13,646 nucleotides of DNA from a bacterium (GTDB lineage Bacteria > CBDUZB01 > JAGLHV01): contig JAGLYT010000011.1 of the NCBI GenBank assembly GCA_023132075.1, positions 1 to 13,646 on the forward strand, written 5' to 3'. Position 1 is the stretch's first letter. The number at the start of each line of letters is the position of its first letter. The position numbers were made by a program, and so were the translations under genes. Below, piece by piece: positions 1 to 12,100 of the stretch. The notes beneath the pieces were generated by a model. It saw only the letters and a list, made by a program, of their open reading frames with translations, had not been told where the DNA came from and searched no databases.

Positions 1-119
1 TGTTCATTTTTATATTTATTAAATTCTTCTACAACAGCTTCTATATTTCCTTTTAAATATGCAAACAATAAATTTCCAAGAATTAATTCAATTTGTTTTT
101 CTTTATCTTTTTGTGTTTT
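1..119 (-). other. Helical tail after GNAT, continues beyond the window
   Basis: About 39 residues of charged helix ([20 protein letters not shown], then [14 protein letters not shown]) follow the GNAT domain and run off the window edge without a stop. The gene therefore has at least one more segment outside. Confidence 0.8.
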
Positions 120-3100
120 TAAATCTTCCCTTATATCATATTCAATAAGAATGGCCGGATCACCGGTTTGATAAAATCCAGACTTTGTTTTATTGATAAC
201 TTTAAATTTTTCAGCCAAACTTTCATAAAATTTAGCAGGGTTTGGTTTTATATCAGGATATTCTAATAAAATTGTTTTCCCCCCTCTCTTCCCAACTTTC
301 TCCGCTCCGGCATAAAACATATTTAAACCAATACCTTTATCCCGATATCCCTCCCGGACCGCAATACAAAGCACATAGCCATCAGGTTCTACAACTAAAT
401 ACCCCAATATTTTATTCCCGCTTTTAACTAATATACGAATATTCTTTTTATCATAAAATAGTTTTTCAATTTCAAAAATAGTATTTGGCAGCCATTCTTT
501 TGACCTGCTAATATTTAAAATTTGTTTAAATATTTTATCGCCATTTATACTATCACGAGTTAACTCCTCAAAATCCACAATGGAGTAAGTAATCCTTTCC
601 GAACCTTTGCCATTTGCCACCTGCCAGTGAACAATTCCCTTATCTTCTCTTGATTTAATTATCCTTTCCCTTACTCTTTGAGGAATTAAATCATTAATTC
701 TTGCCTCAGCAACAGCCATTGCTTCATCCGCTCCCGCATAATAAACAAGTATTTGATCCTCTCCATTGAGCATTTCTCCACTATCCTTGTATTTAGGAAC
801 TGCTCCGCAGGTAAAAACAACATTATCAACCCATCCGTTCTTTTCCCATTCTTTTTCTGGTTTAAGAATAGGTTTAGACGAACGATATAAAATTTCTTCC
901 GGGTTATTCAAATCATGCAAGGCTACGTGCAGTGTATAACATCTCTTACCGTTAATCATTTCCACCGCATGAAAAATATTAAGCCAACCATACTCCGTTT
1001 TAATAATTTGTGCTCCGGCACCAATTTTTTCATCCACCGATCTAGAGGGTAAAATCAACTTGCTATTTTCCTCTACATATTTTTTCACTGCTTCCTGTTC
1101 CATTGTTTTTGCTTTTTCTATCCATTTTAATAATCCATCAATATTATCAAAACGCATTGAATATATATTCTTTTCATCCATACGATGGAGTAAAAGTAAT
1201 CCCCCTTCATAATCTATTAAAACAGCATTTTTATTCACCATCCCGGGAAAAATTAAACCGTGTCTTTCCCACTTATCCCATTTTTTAGCCAGAAAATCCT
1301 CTACACTAATTGAAGCAAAAGCTAACTGCGGTTTATCACCATAAGCCGTATAAGTCATATACATCCTATCACCAATTATTATTACTCTCGGATCTTCTAC
1401 ACCCACTAAGTCCCTAATTCTGTCTAAATCTCTTATATGGTCTTCCCGTCGCAAAGCAAGAACTTCAGGACTTGGCCTTTCATAATCTCTCTCAGCTGTA
1501 AAGATAGGTTTATCTAACCGCCCTTCTTCCTTATTAATACCATCCTTACTCCAGCGTAAACCAATTCTTGATTCTCTATCATGACCCATTGCCCGATAAA
1601 GCACATAAGCTATCCCTTTTATTTTTACCGCAGCCGCATTATAAACAATCTTTTCCCAAAATACCTTTATCCAGTCTTTTTCAATAAAAACATCTTTTCT
1701 TGCTGTAAAAAGCGGACCGTCTCCAATTCTTTGTAAAGAAAGTGTTCTCAGTTGGGATTTTTCTACAAGCATTGGTATCAATGTCCCTTCTCTCCGAATC
1801 TCTTGGAGATACCGTTTTAGAGGAGTTATCTGGGCACTACGAAGACCGTGGATTCCACTTTCTTCAAAATTCCCCACATTTAAACTTCTTATAAGTTGTT
1901 CTAATTCTTCATCTGATATTTCTAATATATTCAAACCTTCAACTCTAATTGTATTTACCAAAGCATCTATTGCTTGCTTTCGTCTTTCACCGGATTCAAC
2001 CCTTAATTCAATTTCTCTCTTTTGTGGAGCAGAAGACCATTCTTCTATGTTCGAATAAAACTCAAGAAATATAGGTTTATTCTTTTCATTCACTGTAGAA
2101 TCGAAATTTACCAATCCTAAATACTGCAAAATCTCTAAAGAAACAGTTCTTCTTCCTTTAATATCTAATTGCTGCCTAATTCTGGTCAAATCAACTTCAA
2201 CTTTTTTTCCCGATTGGCTTAATTCAAATACTTTTAATAATGTTTTTTTCTGAGCACCAGTAGGATTAACTAAAAGGTTAAGTATATTTCCTACTGATTC
2301 TTTGTGTGTCTGGAAAGAGTTAGCAATTTTTTTTATTATCAATGGTTTACCATATATAGTATCTCTTATTATAATAAGATCTTGTTTTGTCTTTATTTTG
2401 TCTACACCCGCAAGAAATTTAATCTCTTTTACTATCCGTATTTGCTTAGAAAAAATCTCTATCTCTGCTTTCTCTATTCTCGCTAATGCTAATCCGACTC
2501 TTTCCCTTTCTATATCAATCAAACCTTCCTGCTGATTTGTACCATAAATTACTCTTAAAAATCTTTTTTTATCTCCCTTACGTTTTTTTACCAGCTTTCC
2601 TATTTCTTCTATAGCAATTTTTATTTCGGGATTACTTTCTTCCGGAATTCCCGCAGTCATTATAAGAGACTTATGAGGAAAAGAACTTAACACCTCCTCA
2701 TCTTCCATGAGACGTTGTATCTCTTGTTGGAAAACCGGTATTAATATTAAAAATGCTACCCAGGGATTTTGCGAAACCCCAGTAAAAACTCTTTTGCTTA
2801 ATCTACTTAATAGCCGGTTACGATAAATAGTTATATACCCGGCAACAATACTAAACCCTATAATTCCCAAAATCCAGGGAGAAAATAATGTTGATAAAAT
2901 TCCTATACCTAACACTACTGCCAACATACCCAAAGAAGCAAAGGATGATGTACTTGCTTCCTTTGATTTTAATAAAGAAGACCAAACTTTTACCTGTTCA
3001 TCATCGTTTATATGCTCTATCGGCACAATAACCGGTTGTTCTTTAACCAGCTTAATAAGATTTTTCCGGACTAAATTTTCAATGAGACTTTTTAAGGCTA

Positions 3101-6100
3101 AGGGCAAATCTACATTCTGGCTATAATGCGGTGATATAGCTATTATATAGGCTTTTATTTTTGCATCTTTAAAACTATCCGAAGATAACCATTTTACAAC
3201 ACCTTTAGCTTGTTTTTTAGTATCTTCCACAAACCAATCCAGATCAACACTAACAGCAACATTACCCTCTATTTTCTCTACTTTGTCTATCTCTTCTAAA
3301 GTAACCGCCTGAGCATCTACAATCGGCCCTGGTATAACTTCTCTTTTATCATCAGACCGTTGCAACATCCTTGCTATATGACGGTAATCATCAAGAGGTA
3401 AATCATCGGAAGAAACCATATCAAAACCTTCTCTGTCTGTAATTTCCGCGGTATATAACTTGAATTTACCGTGAGTAGGAGTATAATTATTCCATCTATA
3501 TTCTTCGCGAGCTTTTTTGGTTAAAAGCCAAATATATCTCTTAAGGCCAAAGGCATAAGCAATCTGAGTAAATACTCCATTTTCCGTTGGCACTGTTTTG
3601 TCGTTCAAGAAATCTTCTTCGGAAAAATATTCAATTGGTTTAACTGAACTCCGAGCATCAACATGATGGTCAGCATTGAGCAAAACATCTATTCCGTCTA
3701 TTTCTCCTCTAAATTGAGCTAAAGACAACGATTTTTGTGCATATCCATGCTCAACCATAAGAAATACCGAAGGACTACCCGGTTCAGTTTTAAATTGAAA
3801 AATTTCCTTATCTAAATTCTGATAAAGTAAGTCTATTATCCGGGAATATCTCCTCTCCCCTTTAACAAAATAACTCAATTTCATCCTCGTATCTGCTATT
3901 ACCGGCCCGGCTCTTACCCCTATCGCTTTTACTATCCATCCTAACACCAATAAACCCAAAACAACGCCTATTAACCCCATAAATACATAAGGAATCCCTA
4001 TTCCCCACAATGAACCTAAGACAATGGCATATATCCCGACAAATAAACCTAAAACCATACCAGGGGTGCTTACAGCGTCCTCGTCCGGTGATAAAAACTC
4101 TGGCCCCTTATCCTTTAGCCCCGCCTGTTTAATATCAGGAAGTTCTGTTTCCGGGTATTCTTCGACTAATTTTTCTGCAAGGGAAATATAGCCATTTTTC
4201 ACTAAATCTAAATATTTATCTCTATTCTCTGGAGACATTTCTTCCGATAATTCTTTTGCTTTTAATAAAATATCATTTGTTTCCTTTATAGCTAATATTT
4301 TAGCTTTTTTAAATCCCTTCCCCATCGCCAGATAATTTAATGTTTTCATTGCTCCAAGTATACTATCGGTCTCTTCTAATACCTTTGCTGATTCTAATGC
4401 CCAATTAAGTGCTTCATATTCCATAGCAAAACTATGCTCTTTAGTATTATCTTCTGTAAATTTAGGATCATTTAATTTATCTAATTCCTTCTCTATTTCA
4501 TTGGAAATACTCCTTATCTTTTTATTCCTATCTCCTATATCTTCCGTTTCTAAAATAATTTTCCTAACACGATTCTTCTGTTCCTTTTCTAAGAAATCTT
4601 CCATATTTAAAAAATCATCGACCATTTCTGCAGGTTTACCGTTTGATTCTAAAATGTAAGTCATTGCATTTGGAATTATAAAATCTCCTCTTCTGTAAAC
4701 AATTAAACCGTTTTTCTCATCTGTAAAAAAATGAAAACCCTCATGATTTGCAATAGTTCTTAACAAAAGTTCAGGATTTTTAATGTCCAGAAAATAAAGG
4801 TATAAATTAAATATCATTCTATTTAGTATAGAATTCATATTTGCTTTATTTATAATAAGAATAGCCATCACATTTGCATAGAACATTACACTCATCAATA
4901 AGAATGCATTTAAAAACACATTTTGAGTAACTATTTGTATTTCAAACAACCAAACAAGAAGCAGAATTGAAATATACATGTAGAATGAAAAAAATGGACT
5001 TTTTTTAAACACCCCTTCAGCTATTTTGTACATAATTTTGGGATTCGAATAAAATAAAATTGCATCTAACCAAGACAAATTTACAGTAGTTCTACTTACA
5101 GCCAGTGCCACTCCCTCTCTTTTTTCATCTGGACTTAAAATCGTAAATTGGTCTAACAACCAAAGATACTCTTCTTCTATTATTCTTTTTATCTCTTGTT
5201 GAGTAAAAAAAATATTTTTCTTAGATAAGAGCAACCCTAAGGTCACTACTCCTATAACTAATGCAACACATGATATTCCGATAACAGCTCCCGGCAAACT
5301 CATACCCAAAAGCGATAATCCTGCAGCAGCGGTATTAGCGACTACATCCGGCTGGGCAGAAGCTGTACCAATAAATCCTATTCCCATATAAGGTATTAAT
5401 ACAGCAAAAAAACTCACTGCTAAAATCGCACTTATCATTTTATTTAATACTTTATCTGGGGCTGTTTTATCTTTTTCTTCTTTTGTTGTTTTTGTTTCAT
5501 CCAAGATCATCTTACAGAAACAATCAATAAAATCTTTATTTTTAACTTCAAACGTATCAAAAACATCCTTCATCCACTCAAAAAAGCCAAATAAAGCGTC
5601 TGTCGTTTTTTGTCTTAATTCTTTATCACGACTAACTTCATTGAATTTTTCACTTCGTATCCAGGCATAAGCGATCTTTGATGCAATTCCCCTGGAATAG
5701 TTAAATTGTTCTATTAGTCCTCCTTCAATTACGTCAAATACTTCCTTTTGCTTACCAATCTCTTTTAATAATGTCTCCCTATTCTTTCCCTTTTCTTTTT
5801 CCAATATTAGAGCAATTTGTTCTAACAAAACAAGAGATTCTTCAGCATGTTTTCGAATAACATCATTATTCATCGCATACAATTCAGGCAAGAAAACCGT
5901 TATATCTCCCGCCTTTAACTTTTCAATTATCTCATCACTATTAAATTTAATTAACAAAGTCCGTAATATATCCAACCTCTCTCCTTTATACCCGGCATTC
6001 TCTAACTTTTCACTTTCCTTGATTATTGACTCAACACTCAACTTAGTTAACAAACTCTGCAATGTTTCTAATTCTTCTCCCTCATAATCTGTATTTTTTA

Positions 6101-9100
6101 GCTTTTTATTTGCTTTAAAAAAGTAATAAATTATATTTTCGATTTCTTCCAGTTGCACCGGTTTTCCAGCATCATAAGCATCTAACCACGATTTAATAAT
6201 ATCATTTATCGATGGAACCTGCAAAATAGCATCAACAATTTTATCTACTATTTCCCCGGAAAAACCCATCTTTTCATTTGCCAAATTTATCTCAAGATAA
6301 TTACGCATTTCATTCATGATTTCTTGCTCTTGTTCTGATTTCTCATTTGTATCTATTATTCCTGCATAGATTTCTTTCACTATCTGCTCTGTAATGGGTA
6401 ATTTTTTAATTTGCTCTATTTTTTCGTAGTCAATTTCTATGAAAAATTTTTCCTTATCTACTGTATCTTTTAAATTTTCAATTTCTTCCCCATCTAAAAT
6501 TACTCGTTGGAAAGCTTTAATAAAACCTTTTTTTCCTATCTCTAATATTTTAAAATTATAATCCATCCAGCAAAAAAAGCCATACATTTCGTCTGTAATT
6601 TCTATTAGCTCATCACTATTTCCGGTTTTATTCATTTTGATGACAATGTCCTGAAAGGATTTACTATTCACCCAGGCAGAAGCAATCTTAACAATAAAAT
6701 CTTCAGGAATTTCATGTTTTTTTATTTCATTCATAATTTCATCCATTATTCTTTTGTAGTTTTCCGGTTTCAAAGCATTGTTTGAAGAAATATATTTTAA
6801 TTCATCTCCTTTTTCTGTTAATAACTGAGCAATTTGTTTTACTAATTTTACGGCCTCCTCACTAATATCACTCAACTTGTATCTATCCAATACTAATTTC
6901 CCAATATTTATCATTCCTTCTTTTTTTACCATATTAATTATTTCTTCGGCACTAAGTTGAATCAATGCACGCTCAAACATTATAAGTAGTGCTTCCTTAT
7001 AAGCTTTAGTGTATTTTTTCTTATCTTTATGTTCTTTATTTTTGTATATATAAGCATACAACTTTTTTCTTTCCCCGGATAAATAGCTGGTTATCTTTTC
7101 AATTTCTTCAGAATTAATATCTTCCACAGATGTACCGGCCATAGCATAGATAAATTCATCCATTACATCGTAAGAAAAACCAACCTTCATCAATTTATTT
7201 TTTATAGTCCTAAGATTAGTCTTACTCTTTTCGGATAAATTCGAAATCTTTCTTGTTCCTTCTCCTTTACGCATCTGTCTTATTACTTCACTTTCACCCG
7301 ATATCTCTTCAGATTCTCCCCAGTTTACTATTGCTTTAAATAAAGATGCAACATCACCTTCTATGAAATCTTCTATTATTTTCTTTGTCTTTCCTGTAAG
7401 ATTTATTTGCGCTATTTTCTTTTTAATTATTCCTTTATCCCTCGCACTTGAAAGTATATCATTTACTTGTATATCTAAACGTTTAGCCATAAGTGTCCTA
7501 TCCGCTTTAGGTACCATATAACAGTAAAGTAATATATGTAATTTATCTAAATCATCTTTTTTAAGGTCTTTAAGGAGCTTATTTATTTCTTCCAAATCTT
7601 TTATCTTTACCACACTCTTAAGAACCATTCCTAAATTATCGGTCGAAATAGGTTTGAGATATTCCCTGGTTTTATTGAATTCATCCTGGGCAGCCATTTT
7701 TAATTCGATTATTTCTTTTTCGGTATACCCTAAGGCTAACCCGGCTATCACATTGTATGAGACATTTTCTATTTTAATAATCGGCCCAAAAAGTTTTTCA
7801 ATTATTTCTTTATTATTTTTCATATCTTCTATCTTTTTTTGTTTGGCTTTTTCACTATCCATTAAACTATCAATTTCTGCCCTGTAATATTCATCCTTAT
7901 TATACAGTTCAGTATGATATTTTCTTACTTCATCTACAGTTTTATTTATACTTTTAGCTGCTGCTTCTAAATCTCCATAGTTCTTGTTAACTGCGATTTT
8001 GATATCTGCATATTTTTCCTGTTCTTTTTTCACCTTTTCCTTATATTCATTATCTGCTTTTATAATTTTATCTAAGATATTAATAACATCTTCTCTTCTT
8101 ACTTTTTTACCTAATTTACCTGAAGGATCGTCTATATTTGAAATAACCTCGAAAATTTGTTCCGGTATATTATCTTCCCTGATCATAATTGCTGTATCAA
8201 AACAGCAATCTTCAAAAATATCTTTTATCATTTTGTCAAGATTTGGAACTTGAATTCTTTCGGCTTTAAATACCTCATCAAATTCAAGCAGGTTGGCTAA
8301 TTTTTTCCTGAATTCCTGCGAATCCATATTTTTTACAATCTGCTCTGCTTTATCCTCGTGATAGCGTGCTGATTCCATTGCTTCTCTTACTTGATAGTAT
8401 TTGTCTTTTTCTTCTTTCATTTTATTTTGAAATTCTATTTCTTCTCCGGTCAACATAAGGGCAGAAAACATTTCTTCCAATCTATCTTTCTTCATTTTAA
8501 GTTCCGGTTGTTCTTTATATTCTTCTAAAACTTTTCCAATAGCGGCTTTTTCCATATAAGCGCATTCTGCTAGTGCTGCCTTTAATCTTTTAATACCTTC
8601 TTTTTCTTCATTCATAACTATAACAAAAAATGTATATATTGCTTCCAATTCTTCTTTCATTACTCTTATCTCTTCTTCACTTTTTCTCAATAATTTAGAT
8701 ACCAAATCTATATATCCAGCCATTTTTCTCATTGTAATAAAGAAATTCGTAACTTCCTCTTTTTCTTTATTTATTTCTTTAACAAAATCCGGTTCAAATT
8801 TTTCTATAACTGCCCACACATCATTAAATTTTTTCATTTTTTTCTTAAAATCATCTGTTTTCCACAATTCCCTTATTTGTTTTTCAGTCATTCCTTCTAC
8901 ATTTATTCCATTAATATCACAAACAGCCGATTCTCTAAACCCTGCATATTTTTCCATATTATTTTTTACTGTATATACAATTTCAGAGTAACTATCCATT
9001 TCTTTTTTTAAATTAGGATGTCTTTCATAAATTATATTAAGCCGTTCATTAAGCTCATCCATATCCATATCTAATTGAGCCTCATCTTTTAAAATAATCA

Positions 9101-12100
9101 ACGCATAATTTTTAATTCCTTTTGCATCTTGAATAACAGCTATAACTGCTTCATTAAGTTCTAGCTCTTTATCCATTTCATTTTTAAACTCTTCAGATTC
9201 TTCATAAATTTCTTCCAGATATTGTTCTGAAATTGACTTTTCTAATTCACCGGATTGAGCAAGTATTTTTACAGCAAACTCTTTATATCCATAACATTTT
9301 CTAATCCTATCCATAAGTAGTTCTTTTTGCAAACCAATTAACTGTTCCTCAAGCCCTCTCCTGAATTCTTCAACTGCTTTCTTTTTAACCGCATCTAAAT
9401 CCTTATCTTCTATTCCTTTAGACTTTAGCTCCGCCTTTTCTTTATCAAAAATTTTAAGCGCTATTTTTTCGATAAAAGTATCCATCTCTATAACTGTATA
9501 AATAACTAAAACACCTATGGGAAAAACAAGCCCTTGCTGATAAAAATTTAAAGCTATTCTTTGAATCAATTCTTCTGTTATTTCAAATACAGGTTTAGCC
9601 GGCACCTCAACTTCTGTTCCCTCTTCTTCTGTTACATCTGATTTACCGTTTTTCATTTTGAATTGAATCTTTTCAATTTGTGCTGCTAAATCTTTATCAA
9701 CTACCGGTATATTTTCAATCATTTGCGCTTCATTAATTACGTCTTGAATAAATTTCCTTGCCCTATTTATATCCCCTCCGCTTCTTTCGATAACTTTTTT
9801 CATAATTTTTACATCTAAAATTTCATCTATATTATTTTGATTATTTATAATTAAACTAATAATTTCGTTTATTCCAACAAGATTAAACTGAGTAAAAATA
9901 TCTTTATAATATTTTTCACCTATATCCATAATGGCTTGTCTTAAATATCTTCTATGTTTAAAGTTATTCCCACCTTTAGAAATACTTTTCTCCGCATCCG
10001 GCATCACTTTAACACCAGTTTGTTCTTTTTTCTTCTCTGCTACTCTTCCTGCCGCTCTTATATATGCCCATTCTAATCTGTTATTAGTAAGACCTATTTT
10101 TGATATTTCTTTTTTTATTTTTTTCGCTAATTCAGGTTTCTTTTTCGAAGTCACATCCGCTATTTTAGATAGCCCTACATCTAATAAAACCTTTATTAAA
10201 TCTTCTGATAAAGCCCTGTTTTTCAAATGCATTGGTAACTTGTTTATATCTTCTTCTTCTCTAAGCAATCTTATTATTTCTTCTATATCCTCTGTTGTTA
10301 AATTAAAATTATAAACTTCTTCCTTGATAACTTTTCCAGTCACAGGAGTTGTTTCGATGGTTTCTTTTTTGTTTAAATTTTTGATTTTTTGAGCTTCTCT
10401 GATTATTGCTCTAATAACTTCTTCCAAATCCTTTTCATTAATTCCGGGACTTATAATACTCTTAACTTCATTATCATTTAAAACCTTCTCAAAATCTCCC
10501 GGTTTTTTGATATCAATAATTAACTGGATAATTCTATCCTTCAATTCCATACCCATACTATTCAATCTTCTATAAATATCAGGGTTTGCCTGCAAACTGC
10601 AAACTTTATTGATTGCTCTCATTAAATATTCTTGGTCTTTATAACTAAAAGGATTTTTTATTAAAATATCTATTTCGTTCCCTTTAATAACTTCCTCATC
10701 ACCCAGCTTAATAACTTCAACCGATTTAACTATTGGTTCTAAGCTTTCGCTAATTGCTTTCTTCTTTATAGTTTTAGCCTCTTTAATTGATCGATTAATA
10801 ATCTCTTCTATTTTTTCTGTTAAATTTTCTTTTAGTTTTAGTTTGTTTTCTTTATCCGGCGTTTTTTTCTTCCCTTTTCTTCTAGCAATAATAGCACTTA
10901 TAACCTTTTTTATTCGATTATCTCTGATTATCTCATCCAAATCAAAATTATGCTCAAAAACTAAATCAGTTATTATTTCAATCTGTTTTGGACCTAATTC
11001 AATATTTTCTATTCTTTTAATTGCTTTCATCAAATAAGGTTTATCCTCTTCCGGATTTAGTCTTTCTTCTTTTGTTACTTCAACCGTAACCGGTTCTTCT
11101 GTTACTCCTTTACTAATATCTCCTTTTTTTGTCGATTCTGTAATCGAATCTATAAAAGCAAATGCCCACATATTATCGGGACAAATCTTAGTTAATTCGG
11201 AATATTCTTTTTCGCTTAAATAATCCCCTGCTATTACTGCCATATTCTTAGTTAAAATATCTGCTTTATGAGAACTTATTTTACCTTTTTTGTATACTTC
11301 ATATAATCCTTTATTCATAAACTTTAAAATCAATTCTTTCGATAATAATTTTTCTTTTATTTCTTCCGGTAAATTAACCATCTCTTCTCTTTCTCTTACT
11401 TTTTCTTTTATTTCATCAATCACTTTTATTTTCCAGGGTAACTTTTTTAACTTAGTTATAATTAACCATTCTCCTCTTACCCTCTTTAGTTTATCCTTTG
11501 CCATAGATTTAATTATAATTGCGAACGCTTTTAATTGATAAGAATCCATGTCACTTATTTCATTTAACATACATCCTAAAAATTTCATTAAGGATTCATT
11601 TTTTGTTAAACCGGCCATACCTCCTATTCTAATTTCTTCTTTTATTAAACCTATGTTCTCTATACCCGTTTTTTCACCTTCTTTATAATCTTTAAATAAC
11701 TTAGCAACTACTTCCGATTCCTTTATTACATCACCCAATACTAATTCAAAAAAACTATTCAGTTTATCTTCATCAAACTTTTTAACAAAATCCTTAATAG
11801 CATCATTTTTTATTATTTCTGAAACATCATCTCTCTTATTGATAACCATTTCAGTAATTAAATCCAAAATGTCTTTACTCTTTATTGTTTCTTCCGCAAT
11901 CTCTTTTAACTTCCCTTCTTTAATTTGCTTGATTCTTTCTTCTACTATATGTTCTATAAATTTTATTTCTATTTCTTCTGTCCTGGAAGAAATTTGTAAA
12001 ATATCCTTTTTTATTGTTTGTTTTGAAATAGATAATTTTCTAAGTCCTCTTTTTGCTTTGCCTTCCTCATAAATTTTTTCTATAATTCCTTTTTTCTCCA

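Noticed and set aside
690-3890. UPF0489, GH130 and GNAT as separate genes of an operon
   Set aside because: No stop codon, frame change or intergenic gap separates the domains; the frame is the same from 13646 to 1. Internal Met codons alone do not make new genes.
4731-4745. Calling a zinc metallopeptidase from H-E-G-F-H
   Set aside because: Five residues are too little, no third ligand or family signature is visible, and the next residues look like a beta-hairpin. Kept only as a low-interest finding.
5499-7190. Repeats as a CRISPR array or DNA-level tandem repeat
   Set aside because: The repeats are long, diverged and conserved as protein, in frame, with no identical short repeats and regular spacers.
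9931-10314. Plus-strand open frame of 127 codons, the longest on that strand
   Set aside because: It lies antisense to the continuous giant frame, over repeats X2 and R3. Its Ser/Phe/Leu/Ile-rich product is what the complement of a Lys/Glu-rich coding strand gives. No ribosome binding site or known family is seen.
10801-10870. T-rich runs on the plus strand as intrinsic terminators
   Set aside because: Runs of T are everywhere because Lys codons (AAA) lie on the coding strand. No GC-rich stem precedes them, and they are inside the reading frame.
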